From Bacteroidales bacterium (GTDB lineage: Bacteria > Bacteroidota > Bacteroidia > Bacteroidales > UBA932), in the NCBI GenBank assembly GCA_017443025.1, contig JAFSPG010000011.1:1-55169 (forward strand): a DNA stretch of 55,169 nt, in the 5' to 3' direction. The notes under the pieces are model-generated. The model was not told the DNA's origin, did no database searches, and was given only the letters and a program-made list of their open reading frames with translations. Both the position numbers and the translations under genes were made by a program. Every line of letters begins with the position of its first letter. Positions within the stretch are counted from its first letter, which is position 1. Shown here piece after piece: positions 43,580 to 51,013 of this stretch.

Positions 43580-46500
43580 TTACAGGTCAGCGACGTTGCC
43601 GCCACCATTGGTGAAATTGCTGTCGGAGCAAAGACCGTAAGTGTCGGTGTAGTGGCAATTCTTAATCGTACTGCCGGCAACTGACTTGGCAGCTACGTCA
43701 CCGTCTACACAAGCGTTGGCGCCGTGTGTAATCGTGGTCAGATAACTATAGCAACCGTCCAGGACGGTTCCGGCATCCAGGGTGCAAACTATACCGCCGA
43801 CTCCTTGTACCTGTGAACTCTCGATGGATGTTCCGCTAAAAGTACAATTGGTGGCTGTAGAATTGACAAGCCATCCTGCAATACCTCCAATATAATAACC
43901 GGAACCTCCGCCGTAACCGTTGGCATTGGAAGCATTTGTGATATCCACATACTCGCCATAGCCTACAGCACCTCCGTTATATCCGCGGCGACCGCCTGTA
44001 ATAGTTGCTCCGCTGTCATGGTTATTAGTTACATTGGAAATGGAAATCCTGTTGTCTGCGGTACCAAGAACGAAACCTGCTATACCGCCCTCGAAGGTCG
44101 AACCGACTTTGGTGACGGTATTGTTAAACTGATTGTTCCAAAGGACACCGGTATTAGTGCAACCCTCAATGCTGGAAGCACCGTCAAGATAAGCTACGAT
44201 GCCGCCTACAAACATGGTTTTACCATTCTGCTTGGTAGGATTGCCGCCATGGATATAGCCTGAGTTAGAGCAATCGCTGATAGTTACGTCACTTTCAAAA
44301 GTTTTTCCAAGGATACCACCGGTGTAGTTATCAGTGTGAGCAGCATTGTTGGCGGCATAAAAATAGACTTCACCCTCATTCTCACAGCCGCTGATAGTAG
44401 CAGAACCTGCACTTCTAACTTCGCCTACAATACCACCCATGTACAGGAAACTAACGACATTAGTACTGCTAGTCTGGAACGTTACTTTACCGGTATTCGT
44501 CACGTTTTGAACAGAAGCTTGAGCGCTACCAACAACACCGCCGAAACGAAGACCGGCAGTGGTGACTGTAGTACCGTTATAACTGTCCAGAATATTGCCG
44601 CTATTTGAGATACTCTTACCTGCACCGCCGTTGATGGCTTTAGTCGTCAGGCCTATAACACCACCAAACTTAAGCTCAACGCCTGCAGCGTTTTCAGTGC
44701 GGCTCAGAGCGATGTTACCGGAATTGCTGATTTCGCTGACAGTACCATCGTTATTGCCGATGACTCCGCCGACTTCACCGACGCGCATATTGTACGGTGA
44801 AATGCCTGTTGCTGAGGCAAAAGTAAGGTTGCCTGAATTTGAACAGGAAGAAACCGTTCCGAGATTGTATCCGACAACACCACCTACTTTCTGGATTCGG
44901 GGCGTGGACCTGGATTCAATTAAGCCTTCATTTATACAACCAGATACCGTTGCGCTGGCCTTGTTGAGACCTACGATGCCTCCAAGGTCATAGTAACGGG
45001 AATTGGCATCTGCTGCAGTTCCGCTGGTGCCGGTAGTGAGAACGAAGTTCTGCGTGGTTGCGAGGTTGGTGCAATTCTCTACCGTTCCGGCGTTCTGCCC
45101 TGCAACACCACCCTGTGCCATATGGTAGGCGAGAGTCGTGTGGTTGAAGAGTGTACCTGTATAAGCAGTTTCATTTGCCATGGTAACTTCCTTGGTAGAG
45201 GTGGCGGTAACATTGCAATTGCTGACTGTGCCGGCAGCAACGCTACCGACGATACCGCCGACAAACAAGTAAGGATTGTTCTTGTCTGTGCTGGAAACGC
45301 GTGCTTCCGTTTCAAGAGTTCCGTTGAAATCGGAGTCTTTGATAACGCCGGCAGCATTTGTAATTTCTCCAACGAGGCCACCGATATGAGTTAACTTTCC
45401 GGTAACGCTGAATTCAGCGGGAACTACAAGATCTCCTGCATAAATACAGTCTTCAACGGAGCCAATGGTAATACGTCCTACAAGACCGCCCAATGCTGTA
45501 ACCTGAGTTATGTCTCCGGCAGCAATGCTGACATCGGCGTTTGAGGTAACGCCTTTCAGAAGCCCCTTGTGGTATCCAACCACAGAACCGAGATCAGCTT
45601 CTGCGGCATTTCCGTGAGTAAAGGAGAAAACGCAGGAATTATCTACAGTGAGATTACGAACTACGCCGCCATCACCAGTTGCAGTGAAGATAGGAACAGT
45701 GGCTTCAAGCCCGCTGATAGTGTGGTTGTCACCCTCGAAAACACCATTGAAGTAATAATCCTCGGTATCTCCTGCGGCTATTTTCAAGCCGATACCACCA
45801 GTAGCGTTAAATGCTGCGGAAGAGGTTGCGTCGAAGTTGATGTCACTTGTAAGAGTTGCGACGAGGTCTGAATCAAATACCTTGTTATTGTAAGCCGTTG
45901 CGAAGTCGATGAGGTCCTGGGCGCTGTTGATTTCGACGCCGAGTTCAGTGGCGGTAGGAACGAATTCGAACTCAGGCATGGTGTACATATGGCCGGCCTC
46001 GAGTGTGATGGAAGCGGTCTTGCTCTTAGTCATGACGTGGCCGTTGACATCCTGGACGATGACATCGAAGCCCTGGGAGTAAGTTCTTGCAGGGACTACA
46101 ACGTGGTAGACGCAAGGAGCACCGGTAGAGGTTGCGAGGTTCTTGACTGCGCGGACTACTTCGTCAGCGGCACCGTACTGACCGGAGGTCAGTGTACCGT
46201 TCTGGTAGTCGATGGTGAACTCACCGGAGACCTGTTCGCCGTTGCGGCCTTGGAACCTGACGGCGACGAGATTATCTTCGTCGGGGGAGGTAGCAGCCCT
46301 CTTGACCTGAATCTTCACGATGGCGCAGAGGCTCGAAACTGTAATCGAGCTGCCGTCGGCTGAATAACCTGCCATAGGGAGCACTCCGTCAGCGATTCCG
46401 CCTTCTTTGTATTTCTGACTTGCAGGAAGGGTTACGTGATTTTCATCTGTGTAGATGCTGGCGGGATATAGTACGTTGTAAGGAGTAGTGAGCGGATCGT

Positions 46501-46774
46501 CAAAAGTGAAGTCTACGCTTGTGCATTCTGCTTCAACGTTCTCAAGAGCAGCAGATGTTACGCCGTTGACTGCAATCTGATCGCCGTCCGACCAGAAAAG
46601 CTGCCTGTGACCCTGAGCGTCGGCGGGGCCCATGGAAACCATGGTCTGAGGAGCGACGCCTACGGTGAGGACGGTTTTGCCTGTAGTGATTTCAGGCTTT
46701 TCGGTGAGCGCTTCCTTTGCGCAGCTTGCGAGCAGCACTGCCACTGCAAGGATGGAGAAATAACGTGCTTTCAT
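43580..46774 (-). CDS. GLUG-repeat surface lipoprotein with fimbrillin-like N-terminus
   Basis: A 1064-residue lipoprotein (MKARYFSILAVAVLLASC, Cys18). Residues about 30-290 are the fimbrillin-like module (LFWSDGDQIAVNG, TPYNVLYPASIY, GEQVSGEFTIDYQN). From about 330 some 17 units of GLUG type follow, each near GGIVG...GTVSNCTNTG. GLUG units build a beta-solenoid seen in adhesin-like surface proteins. The C-terminus is NGGGNVADL. The ATG at 46774 lies 1 nt after the stop of a 46-residue peptide gene, and a longer in-frame start is rejected. It is a paralogue of the gene at 51014. I infer adhesion or host/glycan contact. Confidence 0.9.
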   Translation of the reverse strand: MKARYFSILAVAVLLASCAKEALTEKPEITTGKTVLTVGVAPQTMVSMGPADAQGHRQLFWSDGDQIAVNGVTSAALENVEAECTSVDFTFDDPLTTPYNVLYPASIYTDENHVTLPASQKYKEGGIADGVLPMAGYSADGSSITVSSLCAIVKIQVKRAATSPDEDNLVAVRFQGRNGEQVSGEFTIDYQNGTLTSGQYGAADEVVRAVKNLATSTGAPCVYHVVVPARTYSQGFDVIVQDVNGHVMTKSKTASITLEAGHMYTMPEFEFVPTATELGVEINSAQDLIDFATAYNNKVFDSDLVATLTSDINFDATSSAAFNATGGIGLKIAAGDTEDYYFNGVFEGDNHTISGLEATVPIFTATGDGGVVRNLTVDNSCVFSFTHGNAAEADLGSVVGYHKGLLKGVTSNADVSIAAGDITQVTALGGLVGRITIGSVEDCIYAGDLVVPAEFSVTGKLTHIGGLVGEITNAAGVIKDSDFNGTLETEARVSSTDKNNPYLFVGGIVGSVAAGTVSNCNVTATSTKEVTMANETAYTGTLFNHTTLAYHMAQGGVAGQNAGTVENCTNLATTQNFVLTTGTSGTAADANSRYYDLGGIVGLNKASATVSGCINEGLIESRSTPRIQKVGGVVGYNLGTVSSCSNSGNLTFASATGISPYNMRVGEVGGVIGNNDGTVSEISNSGNIALSRTENAAGVELKFGGVIGLTTKAINGGAGKSISNSGNILDSYNGTTVTTAGLRFGGVVGSAQASVQNVTNTGKVTFQTSSTNVVSFLYMGGIVGEVRSAGSATISGCENEGEVYFYAANNAAHTDNYTGGILGKTFESDVTISDCSNSGYIHGGNPTKQNGKTMFVGGIVAYLDGASSIEGCTNTGVLWNNQFNNTVTKVGSTFEGGIAGFVLGTADNRISISNVTNNHDSGATITGGRRGYNGGAVGYGEYVDITNASNANGYGGGSGYYIGGIAGWLVNSTATNCTFSGTSIESSQVQGVGGIVCTLDAGTVLDGCYSYLTTITHGANACVDGDVAAKSVAGSTIKNCHYTDTYGLCSDSNFTNGGGNVADL

Positions 46775-46775
46775 A

Positions 46776-46916
46776 TTACCATTCCTCCTCTTCTTCTTCA
46801 ACATAAGGAAGCTGGAAACTGAGGAAGGAATCCTCTGTGAGGACATCCTCTACCCATACATCGGGAGCTTCGTACCCGACGCGATGGTCATGAATTCGTG
46901 AATTGATTGTCTTCAT
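46776..46916 (-). CDS. Small acidic-tail peptide preceding the first GLUG gene
   Basis: A 46-residue ORF, starting MKTINSRIHDHRVGYEAPDV and ending in a run of Glu then Trp. It has no signal peptide. The GLUG ORF starts 1 nt after its stop, a sign of translational coupling. It matches the peptide gene before the second GLUG gene in layout (GYE motif near residue 15, Glu-rich end with Trp). The GAG-GAG codons create AGGAGG 9 nt before the GLUG ATG. Similar short ORFs sit before surface genes in other Bacteroidales as far as I recall; function unknown. Confidence 0.7.
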   Translation of the reverse strand: MKTINSRIHDHRVGYEAPDVWVEDVLTEDSFLSFQLPYVEEEEEEW

Positions 46917-46977
46917 GTGTTATAGTAGTTGTTTTTTTATGTTTAAAAATTAGCGTCTTACAACGTTTTACAACTGA

Positions 46978-47007
46978 CAAATGTAAATATTTTTTATTGA
47001 TTGACAA
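46978..47007 (-). promoter_or_regulatory. Promoter of the first peptide-GLUG operon
   Basis: On the minus strand TTG (47007 to 47005), a 19-nt spacer and TACATTTG (46985 to 46978). The leader to the peptide ATG at 46916 is about 55 nt and A/T-rich. Confidence 0.75.
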
Positions 47008-47029
47008 TGCTTATGCATAAGATTTTAAC

Positions 47030-47037
47030 TATATTTG
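47030..47037 (+). promoter_or_regulatory. Promoter -7 box of the murK operon
   Basis: TATATTTG on the plus strand, 55 nt before the ATG at 47093. No TTG lies at the usual distance. It is divergent from the GLUG promoter, with about 20 nt between them. Confidence 0.6.
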
Positions 47038-47092
47038 CTAACAGATAGTTCAAAATCTGTAAATTATAGGGTCTTAGTAAGTTGTTTTATTA

Positions 47093-47950
47093 ATGAAAAT
47101 AGTCTGTGAAAGCGGCGCCACCAAAGCCGACTGGCGCGTCATTGAGGGCTCAGGACAGGCTGGGGAAGCGAAGCAACTCGCAAGGGTACTGACCGGAGGA
47201 ATGAACGTCTCTACGATGGAACGTAGTGTAGTCGAGGCTATTATCCTGGAAGCAGCAGGGAAGTTGCCCGCAGGCCCTTATGAGAGCGTCCACTTTTATA
47301 CGGCCGGCGTCATAACAGATGACATCAGGATATGGCTTGAAGCGGCTTTAAAAGATTCGTTTGGTATGCCGGAGGTGGAAGTTCAAACCGACCTCGTGGC
47401 AGCCGCCCGCGCTGCCTGCGGCCATGCGCCTGGCATAGCAATCATCTTGGGCACAGGCTCAAATTCCTGCCAGTTCGACGGAAAGCATATGGTCAGGCAG
47501 ATCAAATCCGGCGGATTCATCCTCGGCGACGAAGGCAGTGCTTCATATATCGGGAAACTCTTTATCTCTGACTATATCAAAGGCCTTGTCCCTGAGGAAA
47601 TTGAGAAAGAATTTGATGCTCAGTTCCCCGGGATGGACTATCCGACAGTAGTGGCCAATGTCTATCATCCCACAGGCTCGCCTTCGGGATGGCTGGGGAG
47701 TTTCTGCCCATTCATTATTGCACATTACAGCCATCCTTACATCAAGGCCCTCGTAGATGGAAGCCTGCAGGCACTTATTGACCGCAGCCTGAGGCAGTAC
47801 GATATCGACAAATATCCGGTCGGGATTATCGGAGGCTTCGCCCTTGCCATAAAGGATATCCTCACTCCTCTTTTGGAGAAAAGAGGCATCAGAATCCGTG
47901 CTTTCATTCCTGCTCCCATCGAGGAGCTTGTAAAATATCATTCCTGCTGA
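47093..47950 (+). CDS. BadF/BadG-type sugar kinase, probable MurNAc/GlcNAc kinase
   Basis: A 285-residue ASKHA-fold kinase. Motifs are VCESGATKADWRV near 3 (phosphate 1), AIILGTGSNSCQFDG near 115 (phosphate 2), GFILGDEGSASYIGK near 138 and VGIIGGFALAI near 243 (adenosine). The family includes GlcNAc kinases and the MurNAc kinase MurK. murQ lies two genes downstream, so phosphorylation of N-acetylmuramic acid from peptidoglycan turnover is the best guess. It is 5 nt before the phosphatase gene in the same operon. Confidence 0.8.
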   Translation: MKIVCESGATKADWRVIEGSGQAGEAKQLARVLTGGMNVSTMERSVVEAIILEAAGKLPAGPYESVHFYTAGVITDDIRIWLEAALKDSFGMPEVEVQTDLVAAARAACGHAPGIAIILGTGSNSCQFDGKHMVRQIKSGGFILGDEGSASYIGKLFISDYIKGLVPEEIEKEFDAQFPGMDYPTVVANVYHPTGSPSGWLGSFCPFIIAHYSHPYIKALVDGSLQALIDRSLRQYDIDKYPVGIIGGFALAIKDILTPLLEKRGIRIRAFIPAPIEELVKYHSC

Positions 47951-47955
47951 AAGAT

Positions 47956-49338
47956 ATGATGGTCAATACTTTATATAAGTGGGGAATCGCCCTTCTGTGT
48001 GCTGTTATGGCTGCCGGATGTGCTTCTTCCGGCACCACGGCTGCCACGGCGCCGCCTGCCGATACAAGGCCTGTATCTGAAATCGTCCTCGCCAATCCCT
48101 CCCTTACCGGAAGCCTTATGTACGTGTATGACTATAAGGCCGACAAGTATACTGCACCCGCGCCTAAGGGTTACAAGCCGTTTTATGTAAGTACCTTCGG
48201 GCGCCACGGGGCCAGATATGCCGTGAAGGTTCAGTACGAGATGATTAAGACTGTTCTCGACTATGCTTCACAGGCGGGGCTTCTTACTGAGCGTGGCAAG
48301 CGGCTTCGCGAAGATTATAATGCATTTTACAAGGATGCGATTTACTGCGAAGGCGAGCTTACCGACATCGGCAGGGAACAGCTCCGTACAATAGCAGGAC
48401 GGCTCTTCGAGCGTTTCCCTGAGGTATTTGAAGGAGATACAAAGATAGCTGCGATATCTTCTCCTGTCCCAAGAGTAATAATGAGCATGGTTTCGTTTAT
48501 CGACGAGCTTCAGGAGCGCGACAAAACCCTCACTGTCGATGAAAACGGCTCCGACTCATATTCCCCTCTTGTAAGGCCCAATTGGGGCCCGCTGGATTTC
48601 GAGCGCCCTAAGTCGATTGAAGAAATCGTCGCTCCGTACATTCCTTACTTCAGGAGCACGGTCGATATAGCCGGCATCCTCGGAAGAATCTTTACCAAGC
48701 CAGAGAAGGTCCTGGCAGGAACAAAAACAGACGATGTCGTGCTTGTCCGCTATATGTTCGAAGTGTCCAACGGCTTCGGCTGCATCTCCGGGCAGGACAG
48801 CCCGTTTGAAGACCTTTTTACCCCCGAAGACAGATTCGCTATTTTCCGTGCCGCTTGGTCTCGTGTCATGCGCTTCCTCGGCAGGTATGATGGCGCCGAA
48901 TCGCTGTATCCTGACTTCCTTGCATATACCTTGAAGGATATCATAGAAAAGGCCAATGCCGATATAGCAGAAGGCGACGTCCAGCTTCGCCTGCGCTTCA
49001 GCCACGATTCGTCAGTGATGCCTCTTGCCGTGCTGATGAACCTTGACGGAAAGGGCAGGACTGCCACTTCGCCCGACGAGGCTCTGGAGATTTTCCATCC
49101 CTGGGATATGCCTATGGGAGGAGGCTTCCAGTTTATCTTCTACAGGAAGGGCAAAAACGAAGATATCCTCGTAAAAGTACTTTGGAACGAAGAAGATGCC
49201 ACACTCCCTATCGGCGACGGACCATATTACAAGTGGGAGGACTTCAAGACATTCTATGCACCTATTATAAATAATACGCTTTCCATGCTGGATGTATTGA
49301 GAGGGGAGAGCAGGGCACGACAAAAGGCCATAAATTAA
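47956..49338 (+). CDS. Histidine-type phosphatase lipoprotein
   Basis: A 460-residue exported protein with lipobox VMAAGC near 17-22. The branch-2 histidine phosphatase motif STFGRHGARY near 77 supplies the nucleophile His, and RFSHDSSVMPL near 350 supplies the HD proton donor. These fit the acid phosphatase/phytase/MINPP group, which release phosphate from phosphorylated sugars or inositols. In this operon it might dephosphorylate substrates before uptake. It starts 5 nt after the kinase and its stop is 1 nt before murQ. Confidence 0.85.
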   Translation: MMVNTLYKWGIALLCAVMAAGCASSGTTAATAPPADTRPVSEIVLANPSLTGSLMYVYDYKADKYTAPAPKGYKPFYVSTFGRHGARYAVKVQYEMIKTVLDYASQAGLLTERGKRLREDYNAFYKDAIYCEGELTDIGREQLRTIAGRLFERFPEVFEGDTKIAAISSPVPRVIMSMVSFIDELQERDKTLTVDENGSDSYSPLVRPNWGPLDFERPKSIEEIVAPYIPYFRSTVDIAGILGRIFTKPEKVLAGTKTDDVVLVRYMFEVSNGFGCISGQDSPFEDLFTPEDRFAIFRAAWSRVMRFLGRYDGAESLYPDFLAYTLKDIIEKANADIAEGDVQLRLRFSHDSSVMPLAVLMNLDGKGRTATSPDEALEIFHPWDMPMGGGFQFIFYRKGKNEDILVKVLWNEEDATLPIGDGPYYKWEDFKTFYAPIINNTLSMLDVLRGESRARQKAIN

Positions 49339-49339
49339 T

Positions 49340-50152
49340 ATGCGTACGACAGAATCGGCATCCCTGTATGACGGTCTCGATAAAATGACCACGTTCGAGA
49401 TTCTGCAGGATATCAACAACGAAGACAAGATGGTCCCGGAGGCTATCACCGGGAGTATTCCCCAGATTGAAAAACTGGTGGATGCCATCGTTGAGAGAAA
49501 GGGAAGAGTTTTCTATATGGGCGCCGGAACCAGCGGCCGCATCGGCATCACTGACGCCTCTGAAATTCTTCCCACCTACGGTGTGGGCGACAAATTCATC
49601 GGCATCATCGCCGGCGGCGACGGCGCCATCCGTACTCCCGTCGAGGGCGCCGAAGATGACCCTGTACAGGGCTGGGAAGACCTTAAGGCCTTCGACCCTA
49701 CCCCGGCAGACACTTTAATCGGTATTTCCGCCTCCGGTGGAGCGCCTTATGTACTTGGCGCCATCAAGGAGGCCCGGGCACACGGCCTCCTGACATCTTG
49801 CATCACCTGCAACGAAGGCTCTCCCATGGAAGAAGCCAGCGAAATCCCCATCGTTACCGTCGTCGGCCCCGAGTTCGTAACCGGAAGCACCCGAATGAAG
49901 AGCGGCACCGCAGCCAAGCTCATCCTGAACATGATTTCCACCGCCGTAATGATTCGCCTCGGGCACGTAAAGGGCAACAAGATGGTCGACATGCAACTGT
50001 CCAACAGCAAGCTCGTCGACCGTGGCACCCGCATGATCATGCAGGAAACCGGCCTCTCCGACTATGCCGCCGCCAAATCCCTCCTCCTCGCCCACGGCTC
50101 CGTCCGAATGGCCGTTCAGACATACAAGAACAAGGGAACAGATAAGGCTTGA
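49340..50152 (+). CDS. murQ: N-acetylmuramic acid 6-phosphate etherase
   Basis: MurQ cleaves the lactyl ether of MurNAc-6-phosphate to give GlcNAc-6-phosphate and D-lactate. The 270-residue SIS-domain protein has YMGAGTSGRIGITDASEILP, in which Glu75 matches the catalytic Glu83 of E. coli, plus GISASGGAPYV near 137 and GSTRMKSGTAAKLILNM near 181. It is shorter than E. coli MurQ (298) because it lacks part of the C-terminal helices. No dedicated MurNAc transporter is in view, so the substrate may enter by another carrier. Confidence 0.96.
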   Translation: MRTTESASLYDGLDKMTTFEILQDINNEDKMVPEAITGSIPQIEKLVDAIVERKGRVFYMGAGTSGRIGITDASEILPTYGVGDKFIGIIAGGDGAIRTPVEGAEDDPVQGWEDLKAFDPTPADTLIGISASGGAPYVLGAIKEARAHGLLTSCITCNEGSPMEEASEIPIVTVVGPEFVTGSTRMKSGTAAKLILNMISTAVMIRLGHVKGNKMVDMQLSNSKLVDRGTRMIMQETGLSDYAAAKSLLLAHGSVRMAVQTYKNKGTDKA

Positions 50153-50157
50153 TCGGT

Positions 50158-50240
50158 GCAGACGTCCCAAAATCTGGGACGACGGCGCCGAAATAGGGCA
50201 AAAACAGAGCAGACGTCCCAAAAACCGGGACGTCTGCGCC
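50158..50240. repeat. Two 32-bp direct repeats, each a hairpin
   Basis: Copies at 50158-50189 and 50209-50240 share GCAGACGTCCCAAAA, then CTGGGACG or CCGGGACGTCTGC, then GCGCC. Each copy folds (GTCCC/GGGAC; the second extends to a 10-bp stem). They lie between the convergent murQ and recombinase genes and may act as a bidirectional terminator or be a mobile intergenic repeat. Confidence 0.75.
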
Positions 50241-50242
50241 GC

Positions 50243-50878
50243 TTATAGAGTATTTGTCAAGTCTAGTTTACAGAATCGGTAATGATTGGATTCGATATAG
50301 CGAGCCAGGGTGTTCCGGTTGACTTTACAAAGCCGGGCTATTTTGCTTAAAGGCAGGCCTTCCTGCAATTTCTTCGAAATTAAGTCTATTTTTGGATAGA
50401 GCTTGCTCTTGCGGGGGTCGTTCTTGCTTCCTTTGGGTCTTCCCAATTTCATGCCCTCGGCCTTTTTGCGCTGCAGCGCTTCTTTTGTCCTCTGGCTTAT
50501 TAGATTACGTTCGATTTCGGCCGACAGCCCGAAGGCGAATGCCAGTACCTTGCTTTGAATCTCATCGCCAAGGCGATACGCCTCCTTTATGGTCCATACC
50601 GTACACTGCTTTGTCATACAGAGGTTGAGTATCTCCATAATCATAAAAAGATTGCGCCCCAGCCGGGAAAGCTCCGAACATATTATAAGATCTCCCTTCC
50701 TGACTCGCTTCAGTAGATTCCCAAGTTCCCGCTTGTCGTAATTCCTGGTGCCGCTGATGGTCTCTTCAATCCAGTCGTCGATATGCATCGCCCTCCCGGA
50801 GCAAAAATTCTTGATTTCAAATCGCTGATTCTCGACAGTCTGCCTGTCGCTGCTGACTCTGATATACCCGTAAATCAT
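50243..50878 (-). CDS. Serine site-specific recombinase (Hin/Mpi-like DNA invertase)
   Basis: A 211-residue serine recombinase. The catalytic N domain has YIRVSSDRQT with the nucleophile Ser near 9-10, SELSRLGRN (Arg pair) near 69-77 and the E-helix ending ERNLISQRTKEALQRKKAEG near 132-151. A short C-terminal HTH begins LGRPKGSKN and has LPLSKIARLCKVNRNTLARYI. This is the layout of Hin, Gin and the Bacteroides Mpi invertase that flips surface-gene promoters. The size suits an invertase or resolvase, not a large serine integrase. It stands 64 nt from the GLUG gene terminator and shares its strand. Confidence 0.9.
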   Translation of the reverse strand: MIYGYIRVSSDRQTVENQRFEIKNFCSGRAMHIDDWIEETISGTRNYDKRELGNLLKRVRKGDLIICSELSRLGRNLFMIMEILNLCMTKQCTVWTIKEAYRLGDEIQSKVLAFAFGLSAEIERNLISQRTKEALQRKKAEGMKLGRPKGSKNDPRKSKLYPKIDLISKKLQEGLPLSKIARLCKVNRNTLARYIESNHYRFCKLDLTNTL

Positions 50879-50885
50879 TTTTCAG

Positions 50886-50893
50886 CAAAGATA
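50886..50893 (-). promoter_or_regulatory. Promoter -7 box of the recombinase gene, near-leaderless
   Basis: TATCTTTG on the minus strand ends 7 nt before the ATG at 50878. Transcription would then start 0-3 nt before the start codon. No good -33 TTG at 19-20 nt is seen. Confidence 0.6.
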
Positions 50894-50922
50894 ACACCTT
50901 GCCAGCAACCCCCATTGACGAT

Positions 50923-50947
50923 AAAAAAGGCTGCACACCGTGCAGCC
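50923..50947 (-). terminator. Terminator of the second GLUG gene
   Basis: An 8-bp stem GGCTGCAC/GTGCAGCC followed on the minus strand by six T residues. It shares its stem with the terminator of the first GLUG gene. Confidence 0.85.
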
Positions 50948-50954
50948 TAAAATC

Positions 50955-51013
50955 ATGTCATTTCGACCGACTCCTCTTTGTCATTTCGACCGGGCGAAGC
51001 GAACGGAGAAATA
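50955..51013. repeat. Intergenic repeat 3' of the second GLUG gene
   Basis: Two GTCATTTCGACCG units, CTCCTCTTT between them, then GCGAAGCG and GGAGAAAT up to the stop codon. It matches 43526-43579, so the paralogous GLUG genes share 3' flanks as well as coding ends. Confidence 0.7.

Noticed and set aside
50243-50878. Transposon or prophage carrying the recombinase
   Set aside because: No transposase, terminal repeats or phage genes flank it, and the protein has the size and HTH of an invertase or resolvase.
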